Shown here: one piece after another, positions 1 through 10,000 of the stretch
Layout of the letters: each line of letters starts with the position of its first letter
How positions within the stretch are numbered: position 1 is the first letter of the stretch
Assembly: GCA_007126835.1 (NCBI GenBank)
Contig: SLAO01000079.1
Span: 1-18,325 of the forward strand
Length of the DNA stretch: 18,325 nt
From: Nitriliruptorales bacterium
GTDB lineage: Bacteria > Actinomycetota > Nitriliruptoria > Euzebyales > Egibacteraceae
Reading direction: 5' to 3'
The notes under the pieces: model-generated
The model's database searches: none
Seen by the model: only the letters and a program-made list of their open reading frames with translations
Told to the model about the DNA's origin: nothing
Position numbers and translations under genes: made by a program

Positions 1-512
1 AGCACGCGCTCCACGTTGGTGTCGACGGGCGCGGCCACCTCCTCGAACGCGAACACCGCAACCGCGCGTGCCGTGTAGGGTCCGACACCGGGCAGGGCCT
101 GCAAGTCGGTCAACCTCGACGGGACAGCCCCTTGGTGGTGCTCGACGATCGCCTGCGCAGCGCGCTGGAGATGCACCGCGCGCCGGTTGTAACCGAGTCC
201 GTGCCACTCCGCGATGACGTGGCCAGCAGGTGCGCCGGCAAGGGACGCCACGTCCGGAAAGCGCCGGAGGAACCTCGGCCACGCCTCCACCACACGCGCG
301 ACCTGGGTTTGCTGGAGCATGAGCTCACTGACCAGCACACCATATGGATCGCGGTCCTTGCGCCAGGGAAGATCACGCCCGGCCACGGCGTACCAGTCGA
401 GGAGACCCGCCCGCAGGGCTGCATGCCTGTCTTTGTCGTCGGACGTGCCGGGAAACGCAGGCCCAACCGACCTCGAGCGTGGCGAACTCGGCGGTGATGA
501 TGTCGGGGGCAC
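1..512 (-). CDS. mutY: A/G-specific adenine glycosylase (MutY-type), 3' part beyond the window edge
   Basis: Base-excision DNA glycosylase of the HhH-GPD superfamily that removes adenine mispaired with 8-oxoguanine. The reading frame is open to base 1, so the C-terminal half (iron-sulfur cluster and NUDIX-like domain) is not visible. Seen in the frame: GRDLPWRKDRDPYGVLVSE, then LMLQQTQV, whose preceding Glu fits the catalytic Glu of MutY; GLGYNRRA; the helix-hairpin-helix LPGVGPYTARAV; and VDTNVERVL, whose Asp is the second catalytic residue. The start is uncertain. No ATG lies upstream of the conserved HAALRAGLLDWY, the nearest candidate is GTG at 512 with no visible Shine-Dalgarno, and the frame stays open further up (GTG at 581 and 617). 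It is divergent from the reductase gene at 648. EndoIII-type relatives are possible, but the LQQTQV and VDTN signatures favour MutY. Confidence 0.88.
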   Translation of the reverse strand, partial: MPPTSSPPSSPRSRSVGPAFPGTSDDKDRHAALRAGLLDWYAVAGRDLPWRKDRDPYGVLVSELMLQQTQVARVVEAWPRFLRRFPDVASLAGAPAGHVIAEWHGLGYNRRAVHLQRAAQAIVEHHQGAVPSRLTDLQALPGVGPYTARAVAVFAFEEVAAPVDTNVERV

Positions 513-647
513 GCCGGCGAGGTTGGCAGGGGCCTGCCCTGGGCGCAACCTCGGCTCGGGACCGGCGCGACCCCGCCACACCCCCGCGACGACGGGTAGG
601 GTGCCTGTGCTCGCCACACGAGACCGGGGCAGTTCTCAGGAGGTGCG
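513..647. promoter_or_regulatory. Divergent intergenic region between mutY and the RibD-like reductase
   Basis: Because the flanking genes are transcribed away from each other, these 135 bases should hold both promoters. The plus-strand hexamer TAGGGT at 597-602 fits a -10 box (TANNNT) about 45 bases before the ATG at 648, but I see no TTGACA-like -35 at the right distance. A clear Shine-Dalgarno, AGGAGG at 638-643, precedes the plus-strand ATG. Nothing comparable is visible for mutY, whose true start may lie inside this stretch. Confidence 0.35.
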
Positions 648-1409
648 ATGCGGCAGCTCTGGCCAGAGACCGTGCGGGACATCGAGGCCTACGACGCCTA
701 CCGGCCGGCCGAAGATGAGCCGCTGCTGCGCATCAACATGGTCTCATCGGTAGACGGTCAGGCCACCGACGCCCAGCGGCGCTCGGCCGGCCTCGGTGGG
801 GCCGGCGACTTCGCGGTCTTCGTCGCACTCCGGGCGCTCGCCGACGGCATCCTCGTCGGGGCAGGAACCGTGCGAGCGGAGGACTACGGACCGCACCGGG
901 TCCGGCCTTCCCTGGCGATTCGGCGCCACCAAGACGGACGCATGCATCCCGCCCCGATCATCGTGGTGTCGGGCTCGCTCCTGCTTGACCCCGAGGCCCG
1001 GTTGTTCACCCAAGCCCGAACCCGCCCGATCGTGCTGACCCACGAGGAGTCCCCGCTCGACCGGCGGCGCGCGCTCGAGAAGGTCGCCACGGTGATCACC
1101 GCCGGACAGCGGGAGGTGGATCTGGTCCAAGGGATCGAACAGCTCCGCAAGGACCACGGCTTAGACCACCTGCTCTGCGAGGGCGGCCCGACGCTCAACA
1201 GCCACCTGCTGGCCGCCGGGCTAGTGGACGAACTGTGCTGCACGTTCTCGCCGCAGATCGTCGGCGGGGGCGGACCGGGCATCGTCGCCGCCGACTCGGT
1301 TTCCGTCGGCCTCCAGCTTGCAGCGCTCTACACCGACGGGGCGGAGCTCTTCGCGCGGTATCGGGTCGGCAGCAGCTCTGACCGCGATCCACGGCAAGGC
1401 CAGCTCTGA
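648..1409 (+). CDS. RibD C-terminal domain pyrimidine reductase family protein
   Basis: A 253-residue protein made almost wholly of the RibD_C / dihydrofolate-reductase-like fold. The family reduces 5-amino-6-(5-phosphoribosylamino)uracil with NADPH in riboflavin synthesis. Seen: NMVSSVDGQAT at residues 30-40 (substrate side), DGILVGAGTVRAEDYGP at 66-82, and CEGGPTLNSHLLAAGLVDEL at 177-196 followed by FSPQIVGGGG, which is the usual nucleotide-binding region. There is no N-terminal deaminase domain, so unlike classic RibD it would need a separate deaminase. The start is supported by AGGAGG five bases upstream of the ATG. No riboflavin gene is nearby, so the substrate is open; actinobacteria carry several stand-alone homologues and annotation usually stops at pyrimidine reductase family. 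It converges on nucS with 3 bases between stops. Confidence 0.85.
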   Translation: MRQLWPETVRDIEAYDAYRPAEDEPLLRINMVSSVDGQATDAQRRSAGLGGAGDFAVFVALRALADGILVGAGTVRAEDYGPHRVRPSLAIRRHQDGRMHPAPIIVVSGSLLLDPEARLFTQARTRPIVLTHEESPLDRRRALEKVATVITAGQREVDLVQGIEQLRKDHGLDHLLCEGGPTLNSHLLAAGLVDELCCTFSPQIVGGGGPGIVAADSVSVGLQLAALYTDGAELFARYRVGSSSDRDPRQGQL

Positions 1410-1412
1410 GTT

Positions 1413-2078
1413 CTAGAACAGCCGCAGTTCGTCGGACTCGACCCCGCGCAGCTCATCGTAATCCACCTCGACACAGGCGATCCCCCGCTCACGCGCGAGC
1501 GTCTTGGCCTGCGGCTTGATGCGCTGCGCCGCGAAGATGCCACGCACGGGTGCGAGCATGGGATCACGGTTGAGCCGCTCCAGGTAGCGGGTTAGCTGAT
1601 CGACACCGTCGATCTCGCCTCGGCGTTTGATCTCCACTGCCACCACGCCGCCGTCGCCGTCCCGGCACAGCAAGTCGACGGGACCGATGTCGGTCGGGTA
1701 CTCACGACGGACGAGACGGAGCCCGTCGTCCGGGGCCAAGACGTCGGGATGAGCCGCCAGCAGTTGCTGCAGGTGGGCCTCGACCCCGTCCTTGGACAAC
1801 CCAGGGTCCTCACCGAGCTCGTGCGTGACGTCCAGGAGAACCTCGTCGATGACCACCTCGAGGGTTTCCCCCTTCGGGTTGGTGACCACCCACCGGTCTT
1901 CGTCCTCGACGAACGTGTTGGGCGCGTTCATCCAGTTCAGCGGCTTGTAGGCCCCACCGTCGGCATGCACAGCCACGCAACCGTCGGCCTTGACCATCAA
2001 CAACCGCAGCGCCGAGGGCAGCTCGGCGGTCAATCGACCGTCATAGGTGACCGAGCAGCGGGCGAGGACGAGACGCAT
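1413..2078 (-). CDS. nucS: Mismatch-specific endonuclease NucS (EndoMS)
   Basis: A 221-residue NucS/EndoMS protein. The family cuts both strands at mismatches and provides mismatch repair in actinobacteria and archaea that lack MutS/MutL. The N-terminal dimerisation and DNA-binding domain includes YKPLNWMNAP (44-53). The C-terminal RecB-like nuclease domain has GPVD with Asp135, then VAVEIKRR with Glu149 and Lys151, matching the D-(14)-E-x-K spacing of the family. The protein ends in DELRLF, like the C-terminal sliding-clamp-binding tail known from actinobacterial NucS. The ATG at 2078 is chosen because homology begins there with MRLVLARC; the frame runs 39 codons further up without similarity. 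No Shine-Dalgarno is visible, so the mRNA may be leaderless or have a weak site. The upstream gap is unusually rich in hairpins. Confidence 0.93.
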   Translation of the reverse strand: MRLVLARCSVTYDGRLTAELPSALRLLMVKADGCVAVHADGGAYKPLNWMNAPNTFVEDEDRWVVTNPKGETLEVVIDEVLLDVTHELGEDPGLSKDGVEAHLQQLLAAHPDVLAPDDGLRLVRREYPTDIGPVDLLCRDGDGGVVAVEIKRRGEIDGVDQLTRYLERLNRDPMLAPVRGIFAAQRIKPQAKTLARERGIACVEVDYDELRGVESDELRLF

Positions 2079-2113
2079 CGCGAGCAAGCGTAATCGAAGG
2101 TAGGCCCGACAGC

Positions 2114-2166
2114 CGGGGAGGTGCCGGTCACCGCCCGCGCGCCGCGCTGGCGTGACCGCCTCCCCG
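2114..2166. repeat. Long branched hairpin upstream of nucS
   Basis: CGGGGAGG (2114-2121) pairs with CCTCCCCG (2159-2166). CGGTCAC (2125-2131) pairs with GTGACCG (2152-2158). A further GCC/GGC and GCGC/GCGC close the tip, giving about 22 base pairs interrupted only by a 3-base and a 1-base bulge. On the minus strand it ends 35 bases before the nucS ATG, so it may lie in the nucS leader or just upstream. There is no T tract on either side, so it does not look like a simple intrinsic terminator. Confidence 0.6.
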
Positions 2167-2228
2167 CCTGATGCTCCCCGGCGGTCTTGCCCCACCGCGG
2201 AGCACGGGGTGGACCGCTGCGATGCGTG

Positions 2229-2256
2229 GGGCCCGGCGCGCTTTCGCGCCGGGTCC
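2229..2256. repeat. Strong GC-rich hairpin in the nucS-clpC gap
   Basis: Bases 2229-2240 pair with 2245-2256 (GGGCCCGGCGCG against CGCGCCGGGTCC; 12 pairs including one G-T wobble) around a 4-base loop, CTTT. On the minus strand the loop reads AAAG. It is not followed by a T run on either strand. It could be part of a structured RNA or a barrier to read-through from clpC towards nucS; the sequence does not decide. Confidence 0.6.
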
Positions 2257-2310
2257 GCTCCGGTGGCCGCTCTTGGCGCGGCGACCAGTCTGGCTCGCTC
2301 CTCGTGGTTG

Positions 2311-2330
2311 CGTCACCGTCGCGGGTGACG
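2311..2330. repeat. Short hairpin CGTCACC/GGTGACG
   Basis: CGTCACC (2311-2317) and GGTGACG (2324-2330) form a perfect 7-bp stem around a 6-base loop. The GGTCAC/GTGACC core recurs in the larger hairpin at 2125-2158. The shared core could be chance in GC-rich DNA or a repeated protein-binding element. Confidence 0.4.
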
Positions 2331-2566
2331 GGGACCGGCTCTTGTCGCCGATCCCACCCCGAGCGGAGCGCCTGCTGACTGCATCGGCAGCGGGCTAGCA
2401 AACTTTACCCCAAAGGGGCTGGCTTTGCACCCGGTCCATGCGCGGGCGGCGCGGGGGACGTCTTCTCGAGCACGCTTCGAGCGCACTGCCCATGGCCACC
2501 GGACTAGGAGGTCGGGCAAATGTTGCGCATGGGACGGCGATCGGTTCGTTCGAGCACCCCTGGTTC

Positions 2567-2647
2567 GGACAAATCGGATCCGACTGGTACATCTGCACGA
2601 GCGCTCGTGCAGATGTACCAGTCGGGTGTCATATATCCTGTTTGTCC
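2567..2647. repeat. Extended dyad centred on a perfect 46-bp palindrome
   Basis: Bases 2580-2602 are exactly the reverse complement of 2603-2625, giving 23-bp arms with no spacer. The left arm contains GACTGGTACATCTGCACGAG. Outside the perfect part the dyad resumes with an offset: GGACAAA..GGAT at 2567-2578 on the left and ATCC..TTTGTCC at 2635-2647 on the right. The right arm thus equals the left plus about 9 extra bases. Such nested similarity suggests two copies of one end sequence placed head to head, for example terminal inverted repeats of an insertion sequence or a tiny non-autonomous element, rather than a terminator, since no T tract follows. No transposase remnant is seen. Confidence 0.75.
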
Positions 2648-2662
2648 CCGACGACGCGTCGG
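2648..2662. repeat. Small hairpin CCGACG/CGTCGG
   Basis: A perfect 6-bp stem with a 3-base loop directly right of the large dyad, and the first hairpin met about 110 bases after the clpC stop on the minus strand. No T tract follows, so a terminator role for clpC is only weakly supported. Confidence 0.3.
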
Positions 2663-2735
2663 TCTCCGAGGGCGACCGCCAAGGCTGGCCAAGGGCGGGC
2701 GGCCCAAGGGTAGCCCCGTGTCACTGCCAGCAGCG

Positions 2736-2769
2736 AGCCCTCGCCGTGGCTGGGAGCTCGCCGTTGCTG

Positions 2770-2790
<21 letters not shown>
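2736..2790. repeat. Three imperfect tandem copies of a 17-19 base unit across the clpC stop
   Basis: Units at 2736-2754, 2755-2771 and 2772-2790 share AGC(CC/CT)TCGCCGT(T/G)G. The third copy encodes the extreme C-terminus of ClpC and the clpC stop codon (2770-2772) lies at the junction of copies two and three. It looks like a local duplication that extended the 3' end of the gene. Confidence 0.4.
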
Positions 2791-5298
<2,508 letters not shown>

Positions 5299-5330
5299 GC
5301 AGTGCCCCCTGCTCGGGTGCTCGGGTAGGA

Positions 5331-5359
5331 ACTGTACCATCGGGGTCTCGCCCGAGACC
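5331..5359 (-). promoter_or_regulatory. Candidate clpC promoter with palindromic operator
   Basis: Bases 5344-5359 form a perfect inverted repeat, GGTCTCG-CC-CGAGACC. On the minus strand TACAGT (5331-5336) fits a -10 box, which would put the palindrome across the spacer and -35 position, about 46 bases before the clpC ATG. No good -35 hexamer is present, so an activator or alternative sigma factor might be needed. The motif does not match the ClgR or CtsR sites I know; only one CtsR-like half-site, AGGTCAAA at 5375-5382, is present. Confidence 0.35.
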
Positions 5360-5479
5360 GAGGTAGAACCCCGGTTTGACCTGGGCGTCTGGCCCGGTGC
5401 GGCCGGCCGTCCAGGTCGTCCGCGTGGGCCGTATCCGTGCTCGAACCAAGGGTTTCCACCCGGGCGGGCGACCACGCAC

Positions 5480-5514
5480 ACCCCCAGACTACGTCGGTCT
5501 GAGGGTGGGGAAGA
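5480..5514 (-). terminator. Weak possible hairpin terminator overlapping the lysS stop
   Basis: CAGAC (5485-5489) pairs with GTCTG (5497-5501), and the flanking C-rich and G-rich runs can extend the stem past one mismatch. The lysS stop codon lies in the hairpin. There is no T tract downstream on the minus strand. It would separate the long biosynthetic operon from clpC, but support is thin. Confidence 0.25.
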
Positions 5515-6994
5515 GGATCACGTCGCGAATCGTGTCGGTCCCGGCCAGCAGCATGACCACACGGTCGACGCCCACACCGAGACCGCCCATCGGCGGCATG
5601 CCGAACTCCATCGCGGCGAGGTAGTCCTCGTCGACGGCCATCGCCTCCTCATCCCCCGCCGCGCGCGCCGCCGCCTGCGCCTCGAACCGTTCCCGCTGAT
5701 CGTCAGGATCGGTCAGCTCGCTGAAGGCGTTCGCGTACTCGCGACCGCCGATGATCAACTCGAAGCGCTCGGTGACGTGGGGGTCGCTGCGGTGGCGTCG
5801 TGCAAGAGGCGAGACCTCGACTGGATAGTCGATCACGAAGGTCGGGTCTGCCAGCGTGTGTTCGACCAGCTTCTCGTACAGCTCGAGGACGAGCTTTCCC
5901 ACGCCCCAGTCGTCGTCGAACGACACGGCGTGCTGCTCACACAGCGACCGGACGTCGGTCAGGTCGCTGTCGTAACCCAGGTCCGGTGCGTCGGCGGCCT
6001 GGCGGACCAGGTCGAGGAGCGGCACCCGCGGCCACCACCCGGCCAGGTCGACGCCGGCCGGGGTCGTCGTCTGACCGATCGCCTCCAGGGCGGCTCGCTG
6101 CAGCAGCGCCTGGGTCAGCTCCATCATGTCGTGGTAGTCGGCGAACGCCTCGTAGGACTCGAGCATCGTGAACTCGGGGTTGTGCCGCGGCGACAAGCCC
6201 TCGTTGCGGAAGACCCTTCCCAGCTCGTAGACCCTGGCCAGCCCTCCCGCAACCAGGCGCTTCAGATACAGCTCGGGCGCGATCCGCAGGTACAGCTCGA
6301 TGTCGAGGGCGTTGTGGTGGGTCGCGAACGGCTTGGCCGCGGCTCCGCCCGGGATGGGATGCAGGATGGGCGTCTCGACCTCGAGGTAGCGTCGCTGGTC
6401 GAGCTCGGCCCGCATCGCCCGTACCGCGGCGCTGCGGATCTCGAACACACGCCGGCTGTCGGCGTTGACCGCGAGGTCGACCCACCGGCGCCGATACCGC
6501 GACTCGGTGTCGCGCAGCCCGTGCCACTTGTCGGGTGGCGGCTCGAGGGCCTTGCCCACCAGCGTCACCCGGTCGGGTTGCACCGACAGCTCGCCGCGCT
6601 TGGTGCGCACCACCTCCCCCTCGGCGACCACCCAGTCGCCGAGGTCGAGGAGCTCGACGGCCTCCATGCCCTGCTCCCCGAGGACGTCGCGGCGGCAGAA
6701 CAGCTGCAGCTCGTCGTCCCACTCACGCAGGACGAGGAAGGCCAGCTTGCCGTGGCCGCGACGCAGCACCAGCCGCCCGCCGACGCTGACGCGCTGCTCG
6801 GACCCCTGCCCGGGCTCGATGGCGCCGTCCCACGTCGCCACGACCTCGCCGATGCGGTGGCTGGGCGACACGCCCACCGGGTAGGGCTCGGCGCCCTGCT
6901 CCCGCAGCTGCGCCAGGGTCGCGCGTCGCTCCGCCGTCAGCGCGTCGCGGTGGCCTTGCTCCTCGACGTGGTCGGCGCCCGGACCGTCACTCAT
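5489..6994 (-). CDS. lysS: Lysyl-tRNA synthetase, class II
   Basis: A 501-residue enzyme charging tRNA-Lys in the cytoplasm. The N-terminal OB-fold anticodon-binding domain spans about 65-150 (VSVGGRLVLRRGHGKLAFL). The class II catalytic core has motif 1 near 201-222 (RRYLEVETPILHPIPGG, then AAAKPF), motif 2 near 261-280 (FRNEGLSPRHNPEFTMLE) and motif 3 near 470-483 (GLGVGVDRVVMLL). HNALDIELYLRIAPELYLK between motifs 1 and 2 is the usual amino-acid and ATP pocket region. Length is normal for bacterial LysS, and this is not the fused LysX form. The ATG at 6994 is the first start before the conserved N-terminal helix, but no Shine-Dalgarno is seen; a GCCGG/CCGGC hairpin lies immediately upstream (6998-7014). 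It follows pyc after 51 bases and is probably the last gene of the long operon. Confidence 0.96.
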   Translation of the reverse strand: MSDGPGADHVEEQGHRDALTAERRATLAQLREQGAEPYPVGVSPSHRIGEVVATWDGAIEPGQGSEQRVSVGGRLVLRRGHGKLAFLVLREWDDELQLFCRRDVLGEQGMEAVELLDLGDWVVAEGEVVRTKRGELSVQPDRVTLVGKALEPPPDKWHGLRDTESRYRRRWVDLAVNADSRRVFEIRSAAVRAMRAELDQRRYLEVETPILHPIPGGAAAKPFATHHNALDIELYLRIAPELYLKRLVAGGLARVYELGRVFRNEGLSPRHNPEFTMLESYEAFADYHDMMELTQALLQRAALEAIGQTTTPAGVDLAGWWPRVPLLDLVRQAADAPDLGYDSDLTDVRSLCEQHAVSFDDDWGVGKLVLELYEKLVEHTLADPTFVIDYPVEVSPLARRHRSDPHVTERFELIIGGREYANAFSELTDPDDQRERFEAQAAARAAGDEEAMAVDEDYLAAMEFGMPPMGGLGVGVDRVVMLLAGTDTIRDVILFPTLRPT

Positions 6995-7045
6995 GAGGCC
7001 GGCAGGGTACCGGCGCGAGGGGGCAGCACCATCGGGCGTCCCGCC

Positions 7046-10000
7046 TCACTGCTCGACGACGAGGACGAGGTCGCCCGGCTCGACTGCAGTGCCAGCTCCG
7101 GCGGCTACCCGGGCCACACGGCCATCGTGGGGTGCCGAGATCGACGACTCCATCTTCATCGCCTCGACCGTGGCCACCGGGTCGCCGGCGGCGACGTGGG
7201 AACCCCGCTCCGCCGCCCACGTGACCACCCCGGTCAACGGCGCGGCAACGTGGGTCGGATCGGTGCGGTCGGCCTTCTCCACGTCGGCCACCCCGCTGGT
7301 GATCGACCGGTCACGCACCTCGATGGGGCGGACCTGGCCGTTGACCTCGAGCAGCACCGTGCGAAAGCCGCGTTCGTCGGCGTCGCTGACGGCCTGCAGG
7401 GAGGCGTAGATGCGGACGCCGCGCTGGAGGTCGAAGACGACCTCGGATCCCTGGCGCAGCCCGTAGAAGAACGCGCTTGTGGGCAGCACCGAGACGTCGA
7501 ACCACTCCTCCCGTGCAGTTTCGAAGGCGCTCGTGGGCTGGGGGAACTGCAGCCGGCTCAGCGCCAGCCGCCGGGCAGGCCCCGCTTCGGCTGGCAGTTC
7601 CACGGCGCTGTCGGGCGCAGCGCCGGTGGGCGATTCCCCGCGCGCGGCCAGCACGCGCGAGCGGAACGGCTCGGGCCAGCCACCCGGCGGCGTGCCAAGC
7701 TCCCCGCGAAGGAACCCGATCACGCTGTCGGGGAGGTCGTAGCGCTCCGGGTGGGCTTCGAGCTCGGCCACGTCGAGGCCTGAGGAGACCAGGTACAGGG
7801 CCAGGTCACCGACCACCTTGCTGGTGGGGGTGACCTTGATCAGCCGTCCCAGGAGGGTGTCGCACCGCGCGTAGGCCTCCTCGACCTCGTGGAAGCGCTC
7901 ACCGAGGCCCAGGGCGGTGGCCTGCTGGCGCAGGTTCGACAGCTGCCCGCCCGGGATCTCGTGGCGGTACACGGTGCCGGTCGGGCTCTGCAGCCCGGAT
8001 TCGAACGGTCCGTACAGCTTGCGCACGGCCTCCCAGTACGGCTCGAGCTGCCCGAGGGCGTCAAGCGACAGGCCGGTCTCCCGGTCGCCGCCGTCGGTGG
8101 AGGCCACGATCGCGGCGAGGCTTGGCTGGCTGGTCATCCCCGACAGCGGCGCCGCCGCCCCGTCGACCGCATCCACGCCGGCGTCGATCGCCGCCAGGTA
8201 GGTGGCGAGCTGCCCGCCGGCGGTGTCGTGGGTGTGCAGGTGCACCGGGGCGTCGAACCGCTGGCGCAGCGCCGTGACCAGCGTCCGCGCGGCCCGAGGT
8301 CGCAGCAGGCCCGCCATGTCCTTGATGCACAGGACGTGCGCACCCGCGTCGATCACGCCTTCGGCCACGCGCAGGTAGTGGTCGAGGGTGTACACCGACT
8401 CGCTGGGATCGTGGAGGTCGCCGGTGTAGCACAGCGTGCCCTCGGCCAGACCGCCGGCGTCGCGCGTGGCCGCGATCGCCACGCGCATCTGCTCGACGTC
8501 GTTGAGCGCGTCGAAGATGCGAAACACGTCGATGCCCGCGGTTCGGGCTTCCTCTACGAACGCCCGCACCGCGTGCTCGGGGTAGGCGGTGTAGCCAAGG
8601 AGGTTGCGACCCCGCAGCAGCATCTGCAGGCAGATGTTCGGAACGGCGTCGCGCAGGCGCTCGAGCCGTTCCCACGGGTCCTCGTACAAAAAGCGCAACG
8701 CCACGTCGAACGTGGCGCCGCCCCAGGCCTCCAGCGACAGCAGTTGCGGGAGGCCGTGCGCGAGATGGGGCGCAGCGGTCAGCGCGTCGTAGGTGCGCAT
8801 GCGCGTGGCGAGCAGCGATTGGTGGGCGTCGCGCAGTGTCGTGTCGGTGACCGCGAGCTCCTCACGGTCGCGGAGCCACCGCGCGAACCCGTCAGGCCCG
8901 AGCTCGTCGAGGAGATCGCGACTGCCCGCCGGCGGGGTCGCGCCCTTTTCCAGCTGGGGCAGCTTCTCGGCCGGCTCGGGCGTCGTGGGGGCTTGGCCGT
9001 GCCGCCCGTTGACCGTCTGGTCGGCGAGGTACATCGCCAGGCGCTGCGCGCGGTTGGCGCCGGCCGTGGCGTGGAGCAGGTGCGGCCGCTCGTCGATGAA
9101 CGCGGTGGACAGGTCGCCCGCGAGGAAGTCGGGGTCGGCCAGCACCGCCTGCAGGAAGCGCATGTTGGTGCGCACGCCCCGGACGCGGAACTCGGCCAGC
9201 GCGCGCCGGGCGCGCCGCGCGGCGACCTCCAGGTCGCTGCCACGCGCAGTGAGCTTGACCAGCATCGAGTCGAAGAAGGGGCTGACCTCGCCGCCAACGA
9301 AAGCGCTGCCGGCATCTAGCCGGATCCCGGGACCGCCCGCGGAGCGGTACGCCGAGATCCGCCCGGTGTCGGGTCGGAAGTTGTTGGCGGGGTCCTCGGT
9401 GGTGATGCGGGCCTGAGCCGCAACACCGCGCACCGAGATGCGCTCTTGGGACAGTCCCAGGTCCTCGAGGGTTGCCCCCGCCGCGATCCGCAGCTGCGAC
9501 GCGACGATGTCCACGTCGGTGACCTCTTCGGTGACCGTGTGCTCCACCTGGATGCGGGGGTTCATCTCGATGAAGACGTGGCGGGCGTCCGGACTGGTGG
9601 CGTTCTCGACGAGGAACTCGACCGTGCCGACGTTGCGGTAGCCCACGGCCTTGCCGAAAGTGACGGCGTCGGCGCAGATCTGCTCCCGCAGGGCCGGCGG
9701 CAAGTTGGGCGCGGGGGCGAGCTCGAGGACCTTCTGGTGGCGCCGCTGCAGCGAGCAGTCGCGCTCGTAGAGATGGATTACCCCGCCATCGGCTCCAGCG
9801 ACGAGCTGCACCTCGATGTGGCGGGGACGGACCATCGCCCGTTCGAGGAACACCCGAGGGTCACCGAAGGCGCCATCGGCTTCGCGCATGGCGGTGTCCA
9901 CCGCGTGCTCGAGGTCCTCGGGCTGGCGCACGAGGCGCAGCCCACGCCCGCCGCCTCCCGAGGCGGCCTTGACGAAGATCGGATACCCGACCTCGGCGGC

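Larger units (their letters stand above)
2079..2769. other. Long non-coding gap between nucS and clpC, rich in inverted repeats
   Basis: This is the only long gene-free stretch in the window. Open frames here are short, lack family resemblance and lie across repeats. It holds a branched hairpin at 2114-2166, a second possible one at 2181-2218, a 12-bp GC-rich hairpin at 2229-2256, a 7-bp hairpin at 2311-2330, a small CCCC/GGGG hairpin at 2408-2418, the perfect palindrome at 2580-2625 inside a larger dyad, a 6-bp hairpin at 2648-2662 and an imperfect tandem repeat running into the end of clpC. Base composition drops locally to AT-rich patches near 2400-2410, 2565-2600 and 2628-2645. It should contain the nucS promoter at its left end and the clpC 3' end at its right. 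I recognise no tmRNA, RNase P, SRP or tRNA signature. Confidence 0.7.

Noticed and set aside
2580..2625. Palindrome as a clpC intrinsic terminator
   Set aside because: No T tract follows on either strand, the arms are much longer than typical, there is no loop, and it lies about 145 bases past the clpC stop.
2079..2769. Known structural RNA (RNase P, tmRNA, SRP RNA, tRNA) in the gap
   Set aside because: I looked for the conserved core sequences of these RNAs on both strands and did not see them; only unassigned hairpins remain.
5375..5382. CtsR operator upstream of clpC
   Set aside because: Only one AGGTCAAA half-site is present; the tandem second heptad required by CtsR is missing.
5299..5481. 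61-codon N-terminal extension of ClpC
   Set aside because: The extension has no similarity to the family, while MFERFTDRARR at ATG 5298 is the canonical start and has a ribosome-binding site.
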